Shown here: positions 18,884-26,397 of the stretch, piece by piece | Layout of the letters: the number at the start of each line of letters is the position of its first letter | Numbering within the stretch: position 1 is the first letter of the stretch | Assembly: GCF_947495735.1 (NCBI RefSeq) | Contig: NZ_CANMAA010000005.1 | Location: 124,001 to 188,000 of the forward strand | Source of the DNA: an uncultured Pseudokineococcus sp. | Lineage (GTDB): Bacteria > Actinomycetota > Actinomycetes > Actinomycetales > Quadrisphaeraceae | DNA: 64,000 nucleotides | Reading direction: 5' to 3' | The notes under the pieces: generated by a model | The model's database searches: none | What the model was told of the DNA's origin: nothing | The model's input: the letters and a program-made list of their open reading frames with translations, nothing else | Program-made: the position numbers and the translations under genes

Positions 18884-19832
18884 GCCGACGACGAGGCAGA
18901 CCCGCCCGGGCGTGCTGCCGGTGGGCGAGCCGCTGACCGCCGTGCGGACGCGCGCCGCGGTGCGGGGGGAGCGCGCGACCCCGGGGGTCCCCGCCGCCCG
19001 CAGGCGTCGACGGGGCGGGCGCCACGGGTCGCACGTGCTGGCCCACGTGGTCCTGGCGACGGGCGGCTTCGTGATGGCCTTCCCGTTCCTGTGGCAGCTG
19101 GTGATGTCGCTGTCGACGAACGCCGAGGTCCAGAGCGTCACGCCGACGTTCTGGCCGGCGGAGCTGCGCTGGGAGAACTACGCGGCGGTCTTCGACCGGC
19201 TGCCCTTCCTCGACCAGCTGCGGACGTCGGTGTCCATCACCGCCATCCGCACGATCGCGCAGATCCTGTTCTGCACGCTGGCCGGGTACGCCTTCGCCCG
19301 GATGCGCTTCCGGGGCCGGTCGCTCCTGCTGGGGCTCGTGCTCTCGATCCTCATGGTCCCCTCGCAGGCCTACCTGCTCTCGCAGTACCAGATCGTCCAG
19401 GGACTGGGCCTGCTCAACACCGTCGGGGGCCTGGTCCTGCCGGGCCTGTTCAGCGCCTTCGGCACCTTCCTCATGCGGACGGCGTTCGCCGCGATGCCCG
19501 AGGAGCTCGAGGAGGCGGCCCGGCTGGACGGGGCCGACCAGTGGCAGGTCTTCTGGAAGATCATGCTGCCCCTGGCGCGGCCGACGATCAGCGTCCTCGC
19601 CATCACGTCGGTGCTGTGGAGCTGGAACGAGCTGCTCTGGCCGCTGGTCGTCTCCTCCTACAGCGAGAGGATGCCGCTGTCGGCCGGCCTCGCGACGCTG
19701 ATCAGCGACCGGACCACCGACTACCCGGTCGTCATGGCCGCCAGCCTGCTGGCCATGGCACCCGTGCTCCTGCTCTTCGTCGTGCTGCAGCGGCGGGTCA
19801 TCGACGGTCTGGCCAGCTCCGGCCTGAAGTAG
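18876..19832 (+). CDS. Sugar ABC transporter permease (MalG-type)
   Basis: EEAARLDGADQWQVFWKIMLPLARPTISV EAA loop; overlaps upstream permease. Confidence 0.92.
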   Translation: MAEPTTRQTRPGVLPVGEPLTAVRTRAAVRGERATPGVPAARRRRRGGRHGSHVLAHVVLATGGFVMAFPFLWQLVMSLSTNAEVQSVTPTFWPAELRWENYAAVFDRLPFLDQLRTSVSITAIRTIAQILFCTLAGYAFARMRFRGRSLLLGLVLSILMVPSQAYLLSQYQIVQGLGLLNTVGGLVLPGLFSAFGTFLMRTAFAAMPEELEEAARLDGADQWQVFWKIMLPLARPTISVLAITSVLWSWNELLWPLVVSSYSERMPLSAGLATLISDRTTDYPVVMAASLLAMAPVLLLFVVLQRRVIDGLASSGLK

Positions 19833-19861
19833 CGGCACCCGCTCCGCGGGGGCGGGTGCCG
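19833..19861. terminator. Intrinsic hairpin between convergent genes
   Basis: CGGCACCCGC-TCCGCGGGG-GCGGGTGCCG, perfect 10-bp stem directly after the permease stop. Confidence 0.75.
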
Positions 19862-19877
19862 CCCGGCGCCGTCGGCC

Positions 19878-20420
19878 TCAGCGCTGCCAGGTGTAGAGCC
19901 GGTCGCCCGCGGACACCCGGCCGGCGGTGAGGTCGGTGAGCGACTCGTCGGGGGCGTCCATGGCGATCACCGGGACGAGGGGCGACCGGCCGCCGCGCTC
20001 GACGGCGCCGGGGTCCCAGCGGACGACCGGTTCGCCGGCCTCGACGACGTCGCCCTTGTCGACGAGCAGCTCGAAGCCCTCGCCCCGCAGCTGGACGGTG
20101 TCGACGCCGAGGTGCACGAGGACGCCGGCGCCGTCGTCGCCCGCGACCACGAAGGCGTGCGCGTAGATGACGACGACGCGGCCGCCGATGGGCGCGACGG
20201 CGTCGACCGGCCCCTCGCGGTCGGGGTCGAGGGCGAGCCCGCCCCCGGGCAGCCCCTGCGCGAAGACGCGGTCGGGGACGTCGGCGAGCGGGCGCACCGC
20301 CCCGGGCACGGGAGCGAGGACCTCGCGCGTCGTCGCGGGCCTGCGGGTGGCGGGGCCGCGCCCGCCGCGGCTGCGGCCCGGCTCCGGGCTCGGCACCTGC
20401 TCGGCTGCCTCTGCCTCCAT
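19878..20420 (-). CDS. PTS glucose-type EIIA (Crr-like), stand-alone
   Basis: APVPGAVRPLADVPDRVFAQGLPGGGLALDP...YAHAFVVAGDDGAGVLVHLGVDTVQLRGEGFELLVDKGDVVEAGEPVV; both conserved His positions present. Confidence 0.9.
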   Translation of the reverse strand: MEAEAAEQVPSPEPGRSRGGRGPATRRPATTREVLAPVPGAVRPLADVPDRVFAQGLPGGGLALDPDREGPVDAVAPIGGRVVVIYAHAFVVAGDDGAGVLVHLGVDTVQLRGEGFELLVDKGDVVEAGEPVVRWDPGAVERGGRSPLVPVIAMDAPDESLTDLTAGRVSAGDRLYTWQR

Positions 20421-20567
20421 GGGGCTCCCTCTCTGCTGCCGGCGTCCAGCGCCCGGTGGAGCGCGGCGCTGCTGGACGCCGACCGTACGCGCGCGGGGGG
20501 CCCGCGCAGGTCGAGCGGTCGCGCGCGCCGGTGGTCCGGGGCGGGCGGCGGTGCCAGGCTCCGGCGC

Positions 20568-21086
20568 ATGGACATCTGCGACTACATCCTCCACGACCAC
20601 GACGAGCAGCGGCGCCTGTTCGCGATCCTCGACGAGGTGCCCCGCGAGGACGCCGACGCGCTGGGCGCGATCTGGGGCCGGCTCGCCAACCTGCTCGAGG
20701 TGCACGCCCAGGCGGAGGAGGAGCTCTTCTACCCGCGCCTGCTGCAGGTCGGGAAGGGCGAGGGCGACAAGGACAGCGCCGAGGACGAGACGCTCGACGC
20801 CGTCGAGGACCACGACGACATCCGCGAGGGCGTGCGCGCCGCCGAGGCGCACGAGGTGGGCACCCAGGACTGGTGGGACGCCGTCTACGCCGCCCGCAAG
20901 GCCAACGACGACCACATGGGCGAGGAGGAGCGCGAGGCCCTGCCGGACTTCCGCCACCACGCCTCGGCCCAGGAGCGCCACGACATGGCCGTGCGGTTCG
21001 CCGTCTACGAGGCCAAGCACGCCGACGGGCGCGGCGTGGACGCCAGCGAGCGCGGTGCCCAGGCGTACGTCGACGCCCACAGCTGA
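20568..21086 (+). CDS. Hemerythrin HHE domain protein
   Basis: DICDYILHDHDEQRRLF...LEVHAQAEEELFYPRLL...EDHDDIREG...DDHMGEEEREALPDFRHHAS. Confidence 0.85.
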   Translation: MDICDYILHDHDEQRRLFAILDEVPREDADALGAIWGRLANLLEVHAQAEEELFYPRLLQVGKGEGDKDSAEDETLDAVEDHDDIREGVRAAEAHEVGTQDWWDAVYAARKANDDHMGEEEREALPDFRHHASAQERHDMAVRFAVYEAKHADGRGVDASERGAQAYVDAHS

Positions 21087-21110
21087 CGCCCCCGCGGGCC
21101 GAGCGCGCCC

Positions 21111-21188
21111 ACCTGCAGAAGTCCCGGGTGCTGGGCGTCACCGCAGGGCAGGGGCCTGCCGGGGCGTCGCGGCAGGACTTCTGCAGGT
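21111..21188. repeat. Nested palindromic repeat element, copy A (convergent intergenic)
   Basis: ACCTGCAGAAGTCC ... GGACTTCTGCAGGT perfect 14-bp arms; inner GGCAGG/CCTGCC; 78 bp. Confidence 0.8.
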
Positions 21189-21220
21189 CGCGCGGCGCGC
21201 GGCGCCAGGACGACGAGGTG

Positions 21221-22288
21221 TCAGGCCGGCGCGTCGCCGTCCCGTCGTCGCCGCAGCGCGGACACCGCGAGGAGCAGGGCGAGGGCCGCGGTGAGGCCGA
21301 CGAACCAGGTGAGCCCGTCCTCGAGCGCGGCGGACACCGCGAGGACGACCAGCAGGCCCACCTGCGCGAGCCGCAGGCGGGCGGACCGGCTCGCCCGCCA
21401 GCGCTCGCGCTCCCCGGAGGCGTCGACGAGCGCGAGGGCGTGCAGGCGCGGGTCGCCGAGCTCGACGGCGGGGTGCGCGGCGCCGCTGGCGAGCACGTGC
21501 CCCCGCGCCTCCGCCGCCATCTCGCGGGCGCGGGAGCGGGGGACGGCGTGGCGCCCGCGCAGCACGCCCTCCAGCCGGCGGTACCAGGCCTCCGGGGTGG
21601 ACGGCGACGAGCCCTCGCCGACCGGGCGCACGTCGGTCGGCAGCCGCAGGCCGACGGCGACGAGCGCCACCCCGGCCAGCCCGAGGGCGAGGGCGGGCAC
21701 CCGCCCGACGACGTCGGCCGGTCCGCCCGTCAGCACGGCGGCCGCGGCGACGAGGACGGCGACCGTCGCGGCCCCGGCGGCCCAGGACGAGCGCAGCCGT
21801 CCCCCGCGCCGCAGCCGCACGACCACGCCGGCGAGGACCGCCACCAGGGCGACGAGGGGGACGCCGACGAGGTGGCGGACGGCCACGGGCAGCCACCAGC
21901 CCGTCGCGACGGCGGCCGTCACGGCGGCGGCGAGGCCGACGGCGCCGCCGGTCACCAGCCCGACCGCCAGCGCGCTGCGGCCGTCCTCCTCGCCGGCGCG
22001 CCGCTCGGCGGGCTCGCCGTCGGCGAGCTCCCGGGCGTAGGCGTCCGCCGGGCCGAGGAGGTCGACGGCGCGCTGCCGGGAGTCCTCGACGGCCGCGGCC
22101 GCGACGGCGAGCGCCTCGTCGACGGCCGTCCCGGGCAGGCCGTGGTCGAGGAGGGCGACCAGGCGCACGCGGTCGGCCCACGCCTCGTCCTCGACGGTCC
22201 ACGCGCGCGGCTCGGGGACGGGCTTCCGCGGGTCGGACGGCCCGGGGGGCGGCTGCCGGGGCGCGCGGCGTGCGGGGGTGCTGCTCAT
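21221..22288 (-). CDS. PadR-associated membrane protein (HAAS/permease-prefix-like domains)
   Basis: DRVRLVALLDHGLPGTAVDEALAVAAAAVEDSRQRAVDLLGPADAYARELAD plus TM segments; overlaps PadR gene by 4 bp. Confidence 0.6.
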   Translation of the reverse strand: MSSTPARRAPRQPPPGPSDPRKPVPEPRAWTVEDEAWADRVRLVALLDHGLPGTAVDEALAVAAAAVEDSRQRAVDLLGPADAYARELADGEPAERRAGEEDGRSALAVGLVTGGAVGLAAAVTAAVATGWWLPVAVRHLVGVPLVALVAVLAGVVVRLRRGGRLRSSWAAGAATVAVLVAAAAVLTGGPADVVGRVPALALGLAGVALVAVGLRLPTDVRPVGEGSSPSTPEAWYRRLEGVLRGRHAVPRSRAREMAAEARGHVLASGAAHPAVELGDPRLHALALVDASGERERWRASRSARLRLAQVGLLVVLAVSAALEDGLTWFVGLTAALALLLAVSALRRRRDGDAPA

Positions 22289-22671
22289 CGGGCGGTCCTC
22301 CCTGCCGGGACGGGCGGCTGTGCGGTCGTGCGCGGCGCGTGGTCGCCGTCCAGGCGGAGGAGCGCGTCGGTGCGCTCGCGCCACTGCGCGAGGAGCCGGG
22401 TGAGGCGCTCTCGCCCCGCCGGGGTGGCGCGGTAGACCTTGCGGCCCGGGCCGCCCTCGCCCTCGGCCCAGGTGGCGGCGACGCTGCCCTCCTCCTCGAG
22501 GCGTCCCAGCACGGGGTAGACGGCGCCCGGGCGCACCTCCGTGATCCCCAGCTCGCGCAGGCGGACCGCGACGGCGTACCCGTGCGCGTCGGCCTCGGCC
22601 ACCACGGCGAGCACCCACGTGCCGAGCGCGCCACGGGTCGACTCCGCGGCCAGCCGGTCGACGTCCGTCAC
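22285..22671 (-). CDS. PadR family transcriptional regulator
   Basis: GTWVLAVVAEADAHGYAVAVRLRELGITEVRPGAVYPVLGRLEEEGSVAATW...GPGRKVYRATPAGRERL. Confidence 0.92.
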   Translation of the reverse strand: MTDVDRLAAESTRGALGTWVLAVVAEADAHGYAVAVRLRELGITEVRPGAVYPVLGRLEEEGSVAATWAEGEGGPGRKVYRATPAGRERLTRLLAQWRERTDALLRLDGDHAPRTTAQPPVPAGRTAR

Positions 22672-22686
22672 AGGGTCGACCCTACC

Positions 22687-22717
22687 GACGACTAGTCCGT
22701 CTGCGCGACTAGTCGTC
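22687..22717. promoter_or_regulatory. Putative PadR operator
   Basis: GACGACTAGTC-9bp-GACTAGTCGTC perfect 11-bp inverted repeat 15 bp upstream of the padR start; contains GACTAGTC twice. Confidence 0.6.
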
Positions 22718-22841
22718 CAGATGGACTCGCGTGCTGGAGCGGGCGCCCGTCCGTCGCGCCGGTCGTGCGTCACGTCGGGGTCGACCGATCGTCGCCCCCT
22801 GACTATTCACAGTGCGTATACATCGTGCGTAGGGTGGGGAC

Positions 22842-23039
22842 ATGAGCATCGAGACCGCCCTCCTCGGCCTGCTGGGGCCGGCTCCCGAGCACGACGACCC
22901 GCAGGGTCGCGGCGCCGGACCGCAGTGGTCGCACCTCGTCCGGCACCTCGAGGAGGAGGCGCCGGCGGAGCTCGCCCGGTGGGCGGCGGCCCTGGACGTG
23001 CCCGGCGGCGTGGGCCGCACCGCCGCCGGCCGCCCCTGA
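22842..23039 (+). CDS. Small 65-aa hypothetical protein
   Basis: ATG with purine-rich upstream AGGGTGGGGA and AT-richer promoter-like region (GTATAC, direct repeat GTGCGTA). Confidence 0.45.
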   Translation: MSIETALLGLLGPAPEHDDPQGRGAGPQWSHLVRHLEEEAPAELARWAAALDVPGGVGRTAAGRP

Positions 23040-23094
23040 CCCCGCACGGTGCCGGCGTCGGGCCTCCGGCCCGGCCTGGGGGGCTCAGGGGGTC

Positions 23095-23136
23095 TTGACC
23101 GGGTTGTCCGGTCCGGTTCATAGTCCATTGGTCTAC
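23095..23136 (+). promoter_or_regulatory. Promoter and putative GntR operator upstream of nagZ operon
   Basis: TTGACC-18-CATAGT with GTCCATTGGTCTAC (23123-23136) just downstream. Confidence 0.5.
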
Positions 23137-23203
23137 CGGTGCGCAGCGACGCGCTCGCCGGGCGACGCGACCGGTCCGCCCGCCGAGCCCCTCAGGAGCG
23201 CCC

Positions 23204-25054
23204 GTGACCCGCCAGCTCGCCACCTCCTCGCCCAGCCCTGCGCCGGACGCGCGCGCCGGCACCGCGCGCCGTCGGCGGCGGCGGTCCCTCGCCGCGCTCG
23301 CGGGGGCGGCCACCGTCCTGGCGCTGGCCCCCGTGGCGCCGGCCGCGGCGGAGCCCGCGACCAGCCGCGAGGACGTCTACGTCAAGCGGACGATGCACCG
23401 GATGACGCTGGAGCAGAAGGTCGGCCAGATGATGACCGGCTACGTCTACGGCACCGACGCCTCGACGCCGGACCCGCGCAACACGGCCCTCTACGGCGTC
23501 GCGACGCCCGCCGGGGTGGTCGAGGAGTTCGCGCTGGGCGGCGTCGTCCACTTCGCGTGGACCGACAGCTTCAGCCGGGGCCCCGAGCAGCTGGCGCGGC
23601 TGGACAACGGCCTGCAGGACGCCGCCCTGTCCAGCGGGCGCCGGGTGCCGCTGCTCGTCGCCGCCGACCAGGAGCAGGGGATCGTCACCCGCCTGGGCCC
23701 GCCGGCCACCGCCTTCCCCGGCTCGATGGCCCTCGGCGCCGGTCGCAGCGCGCAGGACGCGCGCACGGCGGCGGCCATCACGGGTGAGGAGCTGCGCGCC
23801 GTGGGCATCACGCAGGACTTCGCGCCGGTGGCCGACGTCAACGTCAACCCCCTCAACCCGGTCATCGGCGTCCGCTCGTTCGGCTCCGACGCCGCCCTCG
23901 TCAGCGAGATGGTCGCGGCGCAGGTGCGCGGCTACCAGGAGGACGGCGGGATCGCCGCCGCCGCGAAGCACTTCCCCGGCCACGGCGACACGGCGGTCGA
24001 CAGCCACGTGGGCCTGCCCGTCATCGACCACACCAGGCAGGAGTGGGAGGAGATCGACGCGCCGCCGTTCCGCGCGGCGGTCGAGGCCGGCGTGGACGTG
24101 GTCATGACGGCGCACATCGTCGTGCCGTCGCTGGACCCGTCCGGCGACCCGGCCACCCTCTCGGAGCCGATCATGACCGGCCTCCTGCGCGAGGAGATGG
24201 GCTACGACGGCGTCATCACCACCGACTCCCTCGAGATGGAGGGCGTGCGCACGAAGTACGGCGACGGCGAGGTGGCCGTCCGCGCGCTCGAGGCCGGCGC
24301 CGACGTCCTGCTGATGCCGGCGCAGCCGCGCCTGGCGGTCGACTCCGTCCTCGGCGCCGTCGCGTCGGGCCGGCTGACCGAGGAGCGGCTCGACGAGAGC
24401 GTCGATCGGATCCTGCGCCTGAAGTGGCGCCGCGGCGTCGTCGCCGAGCCGAAGGTCGACCCGGGCGCCGTCGCCGGCGTCCTCGGGGCGCCGGAGCACC
24501 GGGCGGCCGCGCAGGAGATCACCGACCGCACCACCACGGTGCTGCGGGACGACGACGACCTCCTGCCGCTGGCGCCGGCGGAGGAGCCGCGCGACGTGCT
24601 CGTGACCGGCTGGGGCGTCGCGACGACCGCCGCGCTCGGCGACGCGATGGCCGCCCGCGGCGACGCCGTCACCGTCCGCCAGACCGGGGTCGGGACCGAC
24701 GCCGCCGTCGTCGCCGGGGCGGTCGCGGCCGCGGAGGGCTCGGACCTCGTCGTCGTGACGACGAACGGGGCCTGGGGCGCCGCGGCCACGGGCCAGCAGC
24801 GCCTGGTGGCCGACCTCGTCGCGACGGGCGTCCCCGTGGTGCACGTCGCGGTCCGCGACCCCTACGACATCGCCGCGCTGCCCGGGGTCAGCACGTCGCT
24901 CGCGACGTACTCCTCCACCCCCGTGTCGATGGAGTCGGTCGCCCGCGTCGTCCACGGCGAGGTCTCCCCGGTCGGGAAGCTGCCGGTCGACGTGCCCGTC
25001 GCCGGCGACCCCGGCAGCACGCTGCTGCCCTTCGGCTTCGGGCTCACGTGGTGA
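23204..25054 (+). CDS. nagZ: GH3 beta-N-acetylhexosaminidase (NagZ-like, secreted)
   Basis: MTLEQKVGQMM...AADQEQGIVTRLGPP...AAAKHFPGHGDTAVDSHVGLP...VITTDSLEMEGV; signal peptide. Confidence 0.9.
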   Translation: MTRQLATSSPSPAPDARAGTARRRRRRSLAALAGAATVLALAPVAPAAAEPATSREDVYVKRTMHRMTLEQKVGQMMTGYVYGTDASTPDPRNTALYGVATPAGVVEEFALGGVVHFAWTDSFSRGPEQLARLDNGLQDAALSSGRRVPLLVAADQEQGIVTRLGPPATAFPGSMALGAGRSAQDARTAAAITGEELRAVGITQDFAPVADVNVNPLNPVIGVRSFGSDAALVSEMVAAQVRGYQEDGGIAAAAKHFPGHGDTAVDSHVGLPVIDHTRQEWEEIDAPPFRAAVEAGVDVVMTAHIVVPSLDPSGDPATLSEPIMTGLLREEMGYDGVITTDSLEMEGVRTKYGDGEVAVRALEAGADVLLMPAQPRLAVDSVLGAVASGRLTEERLDESVDRILRLKWRRGVVAEPKVDPGAVAGVLGAPEHRAAAQEITDRTTTVLRDDDDLLPLAPAEEPRDVLVTGWGVATTAALGDAMAARGDAVTVRQTGVGTDAAVVAGAVAAAEGSDLVVVTTNGAWGAAATGQQRLVADLVATGVPVVHVAVRDPYDIAALPGVSTSLATYSSTPVSMESVARVVHGEVSPVGKLPVDVPVAGDPGSTLLPFGFGLTW

Positions 25055-26397
25055 CCGGGGGCGCGAGCCGCCGCGGCTTCCTCGGCGCCCTGGGCGCCGG
25101 TGCGGTCGCGGCGCCGGCGGCGGCCCTGGGGGGCGCGCTCCCCGCGGCGGCCGGGACCCGCGACCGCCCGGTGCGGACCGGCACCGACCGGCGCCGTCCC
25201 CGCGTGACGACGGGCGCGGACCGCCTGGCCGCCGACGGCTTCGCGGCCCTCGCCGGGCAGCGGGTCGGCGTCATCACCAACCCGACGGGCGTCCTGGCGG
25301 ACCTGCGGCACGAGGTCGACGTCATGGCCGCCAGCGGCGCCGTCGACCTGCGCGCGGTCTTCGGCCCCGAGCACGGGTTCCGCGGCGCGGCGCAGGCCGG
25401 GGAGTCCGAGGACACCTACGTCGACGAGCGCACCGGCGTCACGATCTACGACGCCTACGGGGCGGGGGCCGAGGACTTCGCCCGCCTCTACGCCGAGGCC
25501 GACGTCGAGACGGTCGTCTTCGACATCCAGGACGTCGGCGCCCGCTTCTACACCTACGTCTGGACGATGTACGACGCCATGGTCGGGGCGGCGCTGTCGG
25601 GGCGGCGGTTCGTCGTCCTCGACCGGCCGAACCCGACCGGCGGGCGGGCGCGCGGCCCGATGATGACGGACCCCTTCCGCACCTTCGTGGGCAACCAGCG
25701 CATCGTCCAGCAGCACGGCATGACGGTCGGCGAGCTGGCGGCCTTCCTCGACGGCGAGCTCATCACCGAGCAGACGGGCGGCCCGCGCCTCGGCGACGCC
25801 CTCGAGGTCGTGCCGATGCGCGGCTGGCGCGGCGACCTGCCGTTCGAGGACACCGGGCTGCCCTGGGTGCCCCCGAGCCCCAACGTGCCGACGCCCGACG
25901 TCGCGCTCGTCTACGCGGGCACCTGCTGGTTCGAGGGCACGTCGATGTCCGAGGGCCGCGGCACGACCACGCCCTTCCAGACCGTGGGCTCCCCGCGCGC
26001 CGACTGGCGGTGGGCGGAGGCGGTCGCCGGGTACGACCTCCCGGGTCTCGGCGTCCGGGAGGCGTACTTCACGCCCAGCTTCTCCAAGCACGCGGGAGCG
26101 GTCTGCGCCGGCCTGCAGCTGCACGTCACCGACCCGACCCGCGTCGACGCCCTCACGGCGGCGACGGCGATGCTCGTGGAGGCCCGCCGCCTCGTCGAGG
26201 GCTTCGCGTGGCGCCGCGACGCCTGGGACGCCGCGCGCCCGTACTGGGTCGACAAGCTCTCGGGCTCGACGCGCCTGCGCGAGATGGTGGACGCCGGGGC
26301 ATCGGTCGCCGACATCACCGCCGCCTGGGCGCCGGAGCTCGCCGCCTTCGAGGAGCAGCGGCGGCCCTACCTGCGCTACGGCGGGGGACGGGCGTGA
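25051..26397 (+). CDS. namZ: DUF1343 protein, exo-beta-N-acetylmuramidase NamZ-like (Tat-type signal)
   Basis: SRRGFLGALGAGAVAAPAAA; GQRVGVITNPTGV...VFGPEHGFRGAAQAGE...FDIQDVGARFYTYVWTMY...RPNPTGG. Confidence 0.85.
   Translation: MTGGASRRGFLGALGAGAVAAPAAALGGALPAAAGTRDRPVRTGTDRRRPRVTTGADRLAADGFAALAGQRVGVITNPTGVLADLRHEVDVMAASGAVDLRAVFGPEHGFRGAAQAGESEDTYVDERTGVTIYDAYGAGAEDFARLYAEADVETVVFDIQDVGARFYTYVWTMYDAMVGAALSGRRFVVLDRPNPTGGRARGPMMTDPFRTFVGNQRIVQQHGMTVGELAAFLDGELITEQTGGPRLGDALEVVPMRGWRGDLPFEDTGLPWVPPSPNVPTPDVALVYAGTCWFEGTSMSEGRGTTTPFQTVGSPRADWRWAEAVAGYDLPGLGVREAYFTPSFSKHAGAVCAGLQLHVTDPTRVDALTAATAMLVEARRLVEGFAWRRDAWDAARPYWVDKLSGSTRLREMVDAGASVADITAAWAPELAAFEEQRRPYLRYGGGRA

Noticed and set aside
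23123-23136. Canonical DasR (dre) site upstream of nagZ
   Set aside because: Only the half ATTGGTCTA matches AGTGGTCTAGACCACT; the second half is out of register. The match to the local gntR promoter motif is better.
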